A stretch of 7,230 bases of DNA, from NCBI GenBank assembly GCA_030833305.1, contig JAURHL010000096.1:1-7230 (forward strand). Reading direction: 5' to 3'. The first letter of the stretch is position 1; every line of letters begins with the position of its first letter. The position numbers and the translations under genes are program-made. Under the pieces are notes generated by a model, which had not been told where the DNA came from, ran no database searches, and was given only the letters and a program-made list of their open reading frames with translations. Positions 1 to 5,825 of the stretch are shown in pieces. Origin of the DNA: Acidimicrobiales bacterium. Lineage in GTDB: Bacteria > Actinomycetota > Acidimicrobiia > Acidimicrobiales > Ilumatobacteraceae.

Positions 1-512
1 CGGCACTGCAGGTTCTTGGCGTCCGAGGAGGCGACGTCGGGCTCGGTCATGAGAAATGCCGAGCGAATCTCCCCGCGTAGCAGCGGCTCGAGCCAGCGAT
101 CCTGGAGTGCGGGACTCGCGTAACGTTCGAGCACCTCCATGTTGCCCGTGTCGGGAGCACTGCAGTTCATGGTCTCCGACGCGATGGGGTTCTTACCCAA
201 CTCGACCGCGATGTACGCGTAGTCGAGGTTGCTGAGACCCTCGCCGGTCTCGGCGTTGGGAAGGAAGAAGTTCCAGAGCCCGGCCTTCTTGGCCTTGGCC
301 TTCAGCGAGTCGAGCAATTCCAGTTGACCCAGGCCGTACCCCCAATGGTCGGCGCGCCCCTCGCCCAGTCGGTAGAACTCGGCGGTGACCGGCTCCACCT
401 CCTCGTTGATGAACCTCACGACGGCGTCGTACAGCGGCACGACCTTGGCCGACATGGCCAGGTTCATCGCGTCGTCGGTGGCGTTTCCTGAATGCATTCC
501 GGGTTTGGGCAT
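1..512 (-). CDS. acyl-CoA dehydrogenase, ACAD10/11-like, N-terminal part (cut by window edge)
   Basis: Flavoprotein that should oxidise an acyl-CoA to the 2,3-enoyl-CoA in the cytoplasm, passing electrons to ETF. The window shows the first 170 residues; the FAD-domain C-terminal half and the catalytic Glu lie beyond position 1. The N-terminal helical domain is visible to about residue 115. APDTGNMEVL (119-128) is followed by MTEPDVASSDAKN (155-167), the start of the middle beta domain that contacts flavin and substrate. The APDTGNMEVL plus MTEP-VASSDA combination is, from memory, typical of the ACAD10/ACAD11/FadE2-like branch rather than of medium- or short-chain enzymes. The ATG at 512 is chosen; ATG at 497 and an upstream in-frame TTG at 560 are alternatives. 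No good Shine-Dalgarno precedes 512, but a TACGCT -10-like box sits 6 nt upstream, so the mRNA may be leaderless. It is transcribed divergently from the amidohydrolase at 628. Family is secure; substrate is unknown. Confidence 0.92.
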   Translation of the reverse strand, partial: MPKPGMHSGNATDDAMNLAMSAKVVPLYDAVVRFINEEVEPVTAEFYRLGEGRADHWGYGLGQLELLDSLKAKAKKAGLWNFFLPNAETGEGLSNLDYAYIAVELGKNPIASETMNCSAPDTGNMEVLERYASPALQDRWLEPLLRGEIRSAFLMTEPDVASSDAKNLQC

Positions 513-518
513 GTTCCG

Positions 519-524
519 AGCGTA
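519..524 (-). promoter_or_regulatory. candidate -10 box of the acyl-CoA dehydrogenase gene
   Basis: TACGCT on the minus strand ends 6 nt before the ATG at 512. This is the spacing expected when transcription begins at or next to the start codon, a common leaderless arrangement in actinobacteria. No recognisable -35 was found at 16-18 nt, so the call rests on a six-base pattern and the missing Shine-Dalgarno. Confidence 0.25.
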
Positions 525-616
525 GTTCTTGCCCGCTTTCCCTCTATTGTTCGGGCGCAACAGGCGTGTCGTCGGCTCGGCAGGGGCCCCGTGATCGCCG
601 GAGTATTCGACACTTC

Positions 617-622
617 AGGGGG
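617..622 (+). promoter_or_regulatory. ribosome binding site for the amidohydrolase at 628
   Basis: AGGGGG lies 5 nt before the ATG at 628 and fixes that start codon. The protein then opens directly with the beta strand MKYDLIIRGG, as expected for the family. Confidence 0.75.
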
Positions 623-627
623 CTGGG

Positions 628-2310
628 ATGAAGTACGACCTCATCATTCGTGGTGGTTCGGTGGTGGACGGCACCGGAAAGCCGGCGGTTCGCGCCGACG
701 TGGCGGTGAACGGTGACCGCATCGCGGCCATCGGACTGTTGGCGGACGCCACCGCCGAACGCGAGATCGACGCCACCGGCATGGTGGTGTCCCCCGGCTT
801 CGTCGATCTGCACACGCACCTCGACGCGCAAGTGGGTTGGGACCCGTACATGACCTCCAGTTCGTGGCACGGCGTCACGACGGTTCTCATGGGTAACTGC
901 GGTGTCACGTTCGCCCCCGTGGTCGAACAGGACCGCGCGTTCCTGGCCGAGATGATGGAGAGCGTCGAGGACATCCCGCGTCAGGCGATTCTCGACGGAC
1001 TTCCGTGGGACTGGGAGACCTACCCCGAGTATCTCGATTCGGTGCAACGACTGCGACCGGCGTTGAACGTGGTCGGCCTGGTGGGTCACTGCGCCATTCG
1101 CACCCAGGTGATGGGTGAGCGTTCGCTCGGCGACGAGGACCCCACGCCGGAGGAACTGGGTCGCATGGCCGACATCGCCGAGGAGTCGGTGGCCGGTGGT
1201 GCGGTCGGCTTTTCCACCTCGCGCATCCTGTTGCACTTCGTTCCCGACGGTCGTTACGTGCCCGGCACGTTGGCCAAGATCAAGGAATACGAGGCCATCG
1301 CCGACGGCATGAACCGTGCCGGAGGCGGTCTCTTCCAATCGGTCAACGACTTCGGCACCAAGTTCGAGCACGAGATCGAACTGTTGCGCACCATGGCCGG
1401 TCGCGCCGGCGACGTGTTGTTCTCCGGTGGCGCCGGCGACGGCGACATGCGCTTCGTGGAGTACTGGGACAACTTCCTCAACGAGACCGCGTCCACCGTG
1501 GGCCGCATCTCGAGTGCCACGCAAACACGACCCGGCGGAACGTTGATGGGTCTCAAGCAGACCCCGCCGGTGAAGGGCAAGACGTGGGCGGCCATGATGG
1601 CCCTGCCCACCGTCGAGGAGCGCTTGGCCGTACTGCGAGATCCGGTGCGTCGCGCCGAGTTGATCGACGAGGGCAACCGCAAGGGCACCTGGTACGACCC
1701 GAAGAAGATCTACCCGCTCGGCCTCGATGAACTGCCCGACTACAACGTCGACAACCCCACGTCCGTTGCCGCCTTGGCCGATGCCGCCGGTGTGACTCCC
1801 GTGGAACTGATCGTCGATCGCTTGCTGCAGAGCGAGGGTCGCGAGGTGTACAACGCGTGGTTCTTCAACCGCAACACCACGTCGATGGAGGCGTACCTGC
1901 AACTCGAAGGAGTGGTTCCCGGACTCGGTGACGCGGGTGCGCACGCCGGGCAGATCTGCGACGCGGACAGCCCCACCTTCTATCTGTCGTACTGGCATCG
2001 GGACCGCAAGGTGGTGTCGCTCGAGACCGCCGTTCATCAGCTCACGGCCAAGCCCGCCGCGGTGCTCGGTCTGATCGATCGCGGCACGCTGGCCGAGGGC
2101 CACTTCGCCGACATCAACGTGTTCGATCCGACGGCGTTGCAGACGCAATACCCGGAGTACGTGAACGACTTCCCCAACGGCAAGGGGCGTTTCGTCATCA
2201 AGTCCCGGGGCTACGCCGCGACGGTGGTCAACGGCAAGGTGGTCACCGAACAGGGTCGCCACACCGGCGAACGTCCGGGTCGCGTGATCCGCGAGTTCTC
2301 CCGCGGCTGA
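628..2310 (+). CDS. amidohydrolase family 3, N-acyl-D-amino-acid deacylase-like
   Basis: A 560-residue cytoplasmic member of the amidohydrolase superfamily, in the D-aminoacylase/N-acyl-D-amino-acid deacylase-like group. The likely reaction is metal-dependent hydrolysis of an amide or cyclic amide; the true substrate is unknown. The N-terminal composite beta-sandwich (residues 1-58) carries DLIIRGGSVVDGTG and the C-terminal part (about 484-545) closes it, with GTLAEGHFADINVFD and a final VVNGKVV strand. The TIM barrel between them has the HxH motif (H62, H64 in VDLHTHLDAQ), the GNCG cysteine C91, GHCAIR (H154), TSRILLH (H203) and GDAGAH (D435, H439). The two barrel histidines that bind zinc in classical D-aminoacylase appear absent: FQSVNDF (236-242) and VLFSGG (263-268) occupy those places. 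Length is somewhat above the roughly 480 of D-aminoacylase but normal for the actinobacterial branch. It is divergent from the acyl-CoA dehydrogenase and convergent, 3 bp apart, with the next gene. Family is secure; exact chemistry is not. Confidence 0.9.
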   Translation: MKYDLIIRGGSVVDGTGKPAVRADVAVNGDRIAAIGLLADATAEREIDATGMVVSPGFVDLHTHLDAQVGWDPYMTSSSWHGVTTVLMGNCGVTFAPVVEQDRAFLAEMMESVEDIPRQAILDGLPWDWETYPEYLDSVQRLRPALNVVGLVGHCAIRTQVMGERSLGDEDPTPEELGRMADIAEESVAGGAVGFSTSRILLHFVPDGRYVPGTLAKIKEYEAIADGMNRAGGGLFQSVNDFGTKFEHEIELLRTMAGRAGDVLFSGGAGDGDMRFVEYWDNFLNETASTVGRISSATQTRPGGTLMGLKQTPPVKGKTWAAMMALPTVEERLAVLRDPVRRAELIDEGNRKGTWYDPKKIYPLGLDELPDYNVDNPTSVAALADAAGVTPVELIVDRLLQSEGREVYNAWFFNRNTTSMEAYLQLEGVVPGLGDAGAHAGQICDADSPTFYLSYWHRDRKVVSLETAVHQLTAKPAAVLGLIDRGTLAEGHFADINVFDPTALQTQYPEYVNDFPNGKGRFVIKSRGYAATVVNGKVVTEQGRHTGERPGRVIREFSRG

Positions 2311-2313
2311 TTC

Positions 2314-3468
2314 CTACCGTCCCAACAAGCGGCGGGCGTTGCCGTCGTAGAACGCCGCGCGCGCGTCGTCGTCGAGTCCGGTCATGCTGGCTTCGAAACG
2401 ACGGATCGGATCGTCGGTTCCCTCGTGATGCGGATAATCGGAGGAGAACGCCACCATCTCGACACCCGCTTGTTCCATCACCCAACCGACGTCCTCACCG
2501 GCGAAGGGACTGACCACCACTTGACGACGCAAATAGTCGGACGGCCTCATCGTCAGATGCGAGAGGTCCTGGATGTTGCGGAACGACCGCTGACCGGTGT
2601 CGATGAAATGAAGGAACGACGGCAGCCACGTGGCCCCCAACTCGGTGATTCCGAAACGTAGAAGCGGGAACCTCTCCATGATGCCGTCGTACACGAGAGA
2701 TGCCAGGAACAACTCGGCCGGATATCCGATGCCCATGAACGACAACGGGTCGCCCGGAGCATCGGAGCGGAAGTGCGCCATGTCGCGACCGTTGTCGAAG
2801 AAGACCTTCGGCACGGGTCGGTAGTTCTGATCGGCACCCACGTGCAGGAACACCGCGATGCCGGAGTCCTGTATCCGTGCCCACACCGGGTCGTAGTCGG
2901 GATGCGTGAACGAGCGTTGGCGTGACGACGGGATGGAGTCGATCAACACGCCCGATACTCCGGCCGCCACCGCGGCATCGACGAATTCGATCGCCGTCGC
3001 GGGCCCGAACTCGAACGGCACGTAGGCGGTTGCCATCAAACGGGGGTCGGAGCAGAAATCGACGAGACCCCGATTCATGGCCGCGATGGCGCGGGCGCGG
3101 AACTCGTGAGGAGTTTCGTAGATCTGGGCGAACGAGCCCGTCGGAAAGATCAGCTGCGACTCGAAGCCCAATTGATCCAGTGCGATGGATCTCTCGTCGG
3201 TGTCCCAACCACCGAAGGACATCCAACCCTTGCGGGCCATGCGCATGTAATCGCGCGCCGCATCGTCCCGGAACGCCTCGTCCACCGAACGGCGTCGATG
3301 ATCCTCTTCGGCCTCGCGCAACTGACGAGCGAAATCCGGATCGTCGGACCCCAGTTCGGGAATTCGATCCCTGACGTCCGCGGAGGCGTAACTTCGCAAC
3401 CAGCCGACCGGCTCGAGGATGTGCGCGTCGATGTCGATCACGTGGCGCTGTTCGGCGTACGTCGTCAT
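2314..3468 (-). CDS. Amidohydro_2 family metal-dependent hydrolase (TIM barrel)
   Basis: A 384-residue protein of the amidohydrolase-related group that includes ACMSD-type decarboxylases and hydrolases (Amidohydro_2). The barrel opens with VIDIDAHILEP (10-20), a DxDxH form of the usual HxH metal site (D14, H16). FLHVG gives H209 on a later strand, TELGATWLP (275-283) is a family-typical segment with E276, and SSDYPHHEG (342-350) gives the conserved D344. These would form the metal site; decarboxylase or hydrolase activity cannot be told apart. An open frame continues upstream to 3684, but the ATG at 3468 is preceded by GGGGGGAG a few bases away and the 72 extra residues are Arg/Pro-rich without family character. 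The stop (TAG) lies 3 bp from the stop of the preceding convergent gene, so there is no room for a separate terminator. It is divergent from the permease at 3525. It probably belongs to the same catabolic locus. Confidence 0.9.
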   Translation of the reverse strand: MTTYAEQRHVIDIDAHILEPVGWLRSYASADVRDRIPELGSDDPDFARQLREAEEDHRRRSVDEAFRDDAARDYMRMARKGWMSFGGWDTDERSIALDQLGFESQLIFPTGSFAQIYETPHEFRARAIAAMNRGLVDFCSDPRLMATAYVPFEFGPATAIEFVDAAVAAGVSGVLIDSIPSSRQRSFTHPDYDPVWARIQDSGIAVFLHVGADQNYRPVPKVFFDNGRDMAHFRSDAPGDPLSFMGIGYPAELFLASLVYDGIMERFPLLRFGITELGATWLPSFLHFIDTGQRSFRNIQDLSHLTMRPSDYLRRQVVVSPFAGEDVGWVMEQAGVEMVAFSSDYPHHEGTDDPIRRFEASMTGLDDDARAAFYDGNARRLLGR

Positions 3469-3524
3469 GGTCTCCCCCCGGTCCAAGAGTAACACCACCG
3501 ATAATGTGACGTTTCCGAGTCGAA
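3469..3524. promoter_or_regulatory. divergent promoter region between Amidohydro_2 gene and MFS gene
   Basis: Only 56 bp separate two divergent start codons, so promoters for both must lie here or reach into the genes. TANNNT-type -10 candidates are TACTCT on the minus strand (3491 to 3486) and TAATGT on the plus strand (3502-3507). They lie back to back about 10 bp apart, so both directions could be controlled together. I found no clear -35 elements or strong operator palindrome. Confidence 0.4.
3472..3479 (-). promoter_or_regulatory. ribosome binding site deciding the start at 3468
   Basis: On the minus strand GGGGGGAG precedes the ATG at 3468 by 3 nt (5 nt from the G-run core). This supports MTTYAEQ as the true N terminus over the longer open frame. 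Confidence 0.7.
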
Positions 3525-4763
3525 ATGGAGCTGACAGTGTTCGAGGAGTTGCGGGAATTGTGGCGGATCCCGCGGTACCGCATTCTCTTGGCCGCCCGTT
3601 TCGTGTCCAACGTCGGCAATGGCATGGCGCCCATCGCGCTGGCCTTCGGGGTGCTGTCGTTGGACGGCGCCGACGCCGGATCATTGAGCCTCGTCACCAC
3701 CGCCCAGATGATCCCGTTGGTGGCCTTCTTGCTCATCGGAGGCGTGGCCGCCGACCGGTTCGGTCGTTCGCAGTTGGTGGGATCCACCGACATCATCGGC
3801 AGCGCGGTGGTGGCCATCAGCGCCATCGCCTTTCTCACCGACAACGCGTCGGTGCCCTTGCTGTGCGTGAACGGCTTCATCTTCGGCGTTCTCAACGCTC
3901 TCTGGTACCCGGCATTCAGCGGATTGATGCCCATGATCGTGCCCGGCCCACTTCTGCAGGGCGCGAACTCGATCCTCGGCTTCGGCGCCAACGTGGGTTA
4001 CACCATCGGAGCGAGCGTGGCTGGTCTCATCGTCGCCACTGCCGGCCCCGGCTGGGGCTTGCTGGGTGACGCGACCTCGTTCCTGGTGGCCGGACTACTG
4101 GTGTTGTCGTTGCGTCTACCGAAGTCGTTCGGCGAGAACACCGACGAGGACCGCACCTCGATGATCACCCAGTTGCGCGTGGGCTGGACGGAGTTCTCGT
4201 CGCGCCGTTGGATCGTGTTGATCGTGGGTTCCTTCGCCTTCTATCACCTGGCGTTCGAGGCCTTCATCGCGGTGCTCGCTCCCGTGCACATGAAAGAGGA
4301 GTTCGACGGTGCCCGAGCAATGGGGACGATGATGTTCGGATTCGGCGTGGGCAGCATCCTGGGCACCGCGTTGGCGTTCCGCTTCAAACCCCACCGACCG
4401 TTACTGATCGCCGTCGGTGTGATGCCCATCGGTGCGGCCTGGATGCTCGCCACCGGACTCTCGGCGCCGCTGTGGATTCTTTTCGTCACGGCCATGGGCA
4501 CCGGCGTCGCCGTCGACGTGATGTACGCGAACTGGATGACCACCTTGCAGACGAACGTCCCCGAAGAGGCTCTGTCGCGCGTCGGCTCGTACGATGCGTT
4601 CGGATCGTTGGCTTTCGCCCCCATCGGTCTCTTGGTCGCCGGACCCCTGGCCCACACCATCGGGGCTCGCGCGTCGATCCTCATCATGGGCACCATCGCA
4701 TTGGTCGCGGTTCTCACCCCCCTCTGGTCCGGCGAGGTGCGACACCTGCAACGAACCCACTGA
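3525..4763 (+). CDS. MFS transporter, MFS_3/EntS-like drug or metabolite exporter type
   Basis: A 412-residue inner-membrane permease with about 12 hydrophobic segments: roughly 20-45, 53-74, 84-104, 109-130, 145-170, 173-196, 229-254, 264-286, 292-310, 314-334, 354-378 and 382-401. A hydrophilic charged loop (about 198-226) joins the two halves. Motif A is clear in the TM2-TM3 loop: GGVAADRFGRSQL (72-84). The LQTNVPEEALSRVGSYD stretch (341-357) resembles the second-half signature of the MFS_3 group, which includes the enterobactin exporter EntS. Such proteins are usually proton-driven exporters, but the neighbouring hydrolases make uptake of a substrate or release of a product equally possible. 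Start: ATG at 3525 has no good Shine-Dalgarno; the in-frame GTG at 3537 has GGAG 6 nt upstream and would shorten the protein by four residues. It leads a plus-strand run, with the next gene 41 bp downstream. Confidence 0.9.
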   Translation: MELTVFEELRELWRIPRYRILLAARFVSNVGNGMAPIALAFGVLSLDGADAGSLSLVTTAQMIPLVAFLLIGGVAADRFGRSQLVGSTDIIGSAVVAISAIAFLTDNASVPLLCVNGFIFGVLNALWYPAFSGLMPMIVPGPLLQGANSILGFGANVGYTIGASVAGLIVATAGPGWGLLGDATSFLVAGLLVLSLRLPKSFGENTDEDRTSMITQLRVGWTEFSSRRWIVLIVGSFAFYHLAFEAFIAVLAPVHMKEEFDGARAMGTMMFGFGVGSILGTALAFRFKPHRPLLIAVGVMPIGAAWMLATGLSAPLWILFVTAMGTGVAVDVMYANWMTTLQTNVPEEALSRVGSYDAFGSLAFAPIGLLVAGPLAHTIGARASILIMGTIALVAVLTPLWSGEVRHLQRTH

Positions 4764-4793
4764 TCTCTCTTGCCAAGTCCGGGTCCGGCGGTC

Positions 4794-4797
4794 AGGA
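4794..4797 (+). promoter_or_regulatory. ribosome binding site deciding the start at 4805
   Basis: AGGA lies 7 nt before the ATG at 4805. It favours this start over the long upstream open extension, which runs through the 3' end of the permease gene in another frame. Confidence 0.55.
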
Positions 4798-4804
4798 TGC
4801 GTGG

Positions 4805-5809
4805 ATGGCGACACCGGGAACGCAGGAATGGTTGGATCAGGTCATCGAGGACGTGATCGATCCCGATCTCGAGATCATCGATCCGCACCATCACCTGTGG
4901 CCGGCCGGACAAGGCCTCCCCTATCAGCGCGACGACCTGCATCGTGACGTGAACGGTCACGTCGGTCGGGGCGCCCACAAGGTGATCAAGACGGTCTTCA
5001 TGGAGTGTGGTTCGGCGTACGACCGCTCCGCTCCCGAACACTTGCGCTCACTCGGCGAAACGCGGTACATCGCCGATCAAGCCCTCTCGGACCCCGAGCC
5101 GTTGATGGCGGGAATCGTGGGGCACGTCGATCTCCGTCGCGACGATCTGGACGATCTGTTGGATCGCCACACCGAGGCCGGCCGAGGTCTGTTCCGCGGA
5201 GTGCGCGACGCACTGTCACGTGCCGAGCATCCCGACGCGATGATGATTCCGGGCCGTGCTCCCCGTGACCTGTATCTCGATCCCGATTTCCGACGTGGCG
5301 TGCGCCGACTCGGCGAGCGCGGGCTCACCTACGACTCGTGGCACTACCACCATCAGAATCGCGAGTTCCTCGACTTGGCCCGCGCCACGCCCGGAACCAC
5401 CATGGTGTTGGACCATTTCGGCACCCCCATTGGTTTCGGGCCCTACGCGTCGCAACGCGAGGAGATCTTCGCGCGGTGGAAGACCGACATCGCCGACATC
5501 GCGGCGTTGCCGAACACGGTGGCCAAGATCGGCGGGCTCGCCATGCCCGACAACGGCTTCGGCTGGAACACCGCCGAGCGTCCGCCCACGTCGGACGAAT
5601 TCCTCGTTCAGCAGTCCCGGTACTACCTGCACGCCATCGAATGCTTCGGGCCCGAGCGGTGCATGTTCGAGTCGAACTTCCCCGTCGACCGGCTGTCGGT
5701 GTCCTACGGCGTGTTGTGGAACGCCTACAAGAAGTTGACCGCGGGGTTCTCGGCGTCCGAGCGAGCTGCGCTCTTCTCGGGCACCGCGGCGCGTGTATAC
5801 AAGGTGTGA
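4805..5809 (+). CDS. Amidohydro_2 family hydrolase, lactonase-like (COG3618 type)
   Basis: A 334-residue cytoplasmic TIM-barrel hydrolase of the group that includes 2-pyrone-4,6-dicarboxylate lactonase and sugar-lactone hydrolases. It opens with EIIDPHHHLWPAG (23-35), where H28-x-H30 is the metal-binding pair and HHHLW is typical of this group. Other landmarks are VGHVDL (105-110), FRGVRDAL (130-137), a His-rich SWHYHHQN (178-185), LDHFGTP (202-208, H204) and CMFESNFPVD (286-295). The last replaces the usual SDxP aspartate with N291. From memory the ESNFPVD form recurs in a subgroup of homologues, so it is probably not an error. The frame is open far upstream, to 4208, but that part is a shadow of the permease gene; ATG 4805 has an AGGA site and gives a family-sized protein. 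It lies 41 bp after the permease and 16 bp before the next gene, most likely one transcript. Substrate is unknown; a lactone or cyclic ester/amide is a reasonable guess. Confidence 0.9.
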   Translation: MATPGTQEWLDQVIEDVIDPDLEIIDPHHHLWPAGQGLPYQRDDLHRDVNGHVGRGAHKVIKTVFMECGSAYDRSAPEHLRSLGETRYIADQALSDPEPLMAGIVGHVDLRRDDLDDLLDRHTEAGRGLFRGVRDALSRAEHPDAMMIPGRAPRDLYLDPDFRRGVRRLGERGLTYDSWHYHHQNREFLDLARATPGTTMVLDHFGTPIGFGPYASQREEIFARWKTDIADIAALPNTVAKIGGLAMPDNGFGWNTAERPPTSDEFLVQQSRYYLHAIECFGPERCMFESNFPVDRLSVSYGVLWNAYKKLTAGFSASERAALFSGTAARVYKV

Positions 5810-5813
5810 ACGA

Positions 5814-5820
5814 AGGGGGA
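5814..5820 (+). promoter_or_regulatory. ribosome binding site deciding the GTG start at 5826
   Basis: AGGGGGA lies 5 nt before the GTG at 5826. It sits downstream of the alternative ATG at 5793, which overlaps the previous gene, so the GTG is the better start. Confidence 0.7.
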
Positions 5821-5825
5821 ACATC

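Larger units (their letters stand above)
513..627. promoter_or_regulatory. divergent intergenic region between acyl-CoA dehydrogenase and amidohydrolase
   Basis: This 115-bp gap must carry the promoters of both divergent genes. On the minus strand TACGCT (524 to 519) fits the actinobacterial TANNNT -10 pattern. On the plus strand I find no convincing -35/-10 pair. A loose inverted repeat GCCCG (531-535) / CGGGC (552-556) and the 8-bp palindrome GGGGCCCC (583-590) are present, but either could occur by chance in high-GC DNA. AGGGGG at 617-622 is the ribosome binding site of the plus-strand gene. That the region is regulatory is inferred from gene orientation. Confidence 0.45.

Noticed and set aside
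583..590. GGGGCCCC palindrome as an operator
   Set aside because: Eight bases of pure G/C symmetry are expected by chance in high-GC DNA and there is no second copy or regulator gene to support it.
492..716. 74-residue plus-strand open frame across the first divergent region
   Set aside because: It overlaps both flanking genes, has no ribosome binding site that I can see, and its sequence has no family character.
544..2262. 572-residue open frame on the minus strand opposite the family-3 amidohydrolase
   Set aside because: Its translation is His/Arg/Val-rich low-complexity protein without any family motif. It lies opposite a clearly coding gene, where high GC at third positions keeps the antisense frame open.
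3469..3684. 72-residue N-terminal extension of the minus-strand Amidohydro_2 protein
   Set aside because: The extension is Arg/Pro-rich and antisense to the permease. A strong GGGGGGAG site in front of the ATG at 3468 gives a family-sized protein.
2495..3991. 498-residue minus-strand open frame overlapping the Amidohydro_2 gene and the permease start
   Set aside because: It is in another frame of a gene with clear TIM-barrel motifs, crosses into a divergent gene, and is Arg/Ser-rich without recognisable domains.
4208..4804. Long N-terminal extension of the lactonase-like hydrolase
   Set aside because: It overlaps the permease in another frame and reads as Arg/His-rich shadow protein. The protein family begins at MATPGTQEW, after an AGGA site.
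5793..5825. Upstream ATG start for the MDMPI-type protein
   Set aside because: It would add 11 residues unlike the family, overlap the preceding gene, and ignore the strong AGGGGGA site in front of the GTG at 5826.
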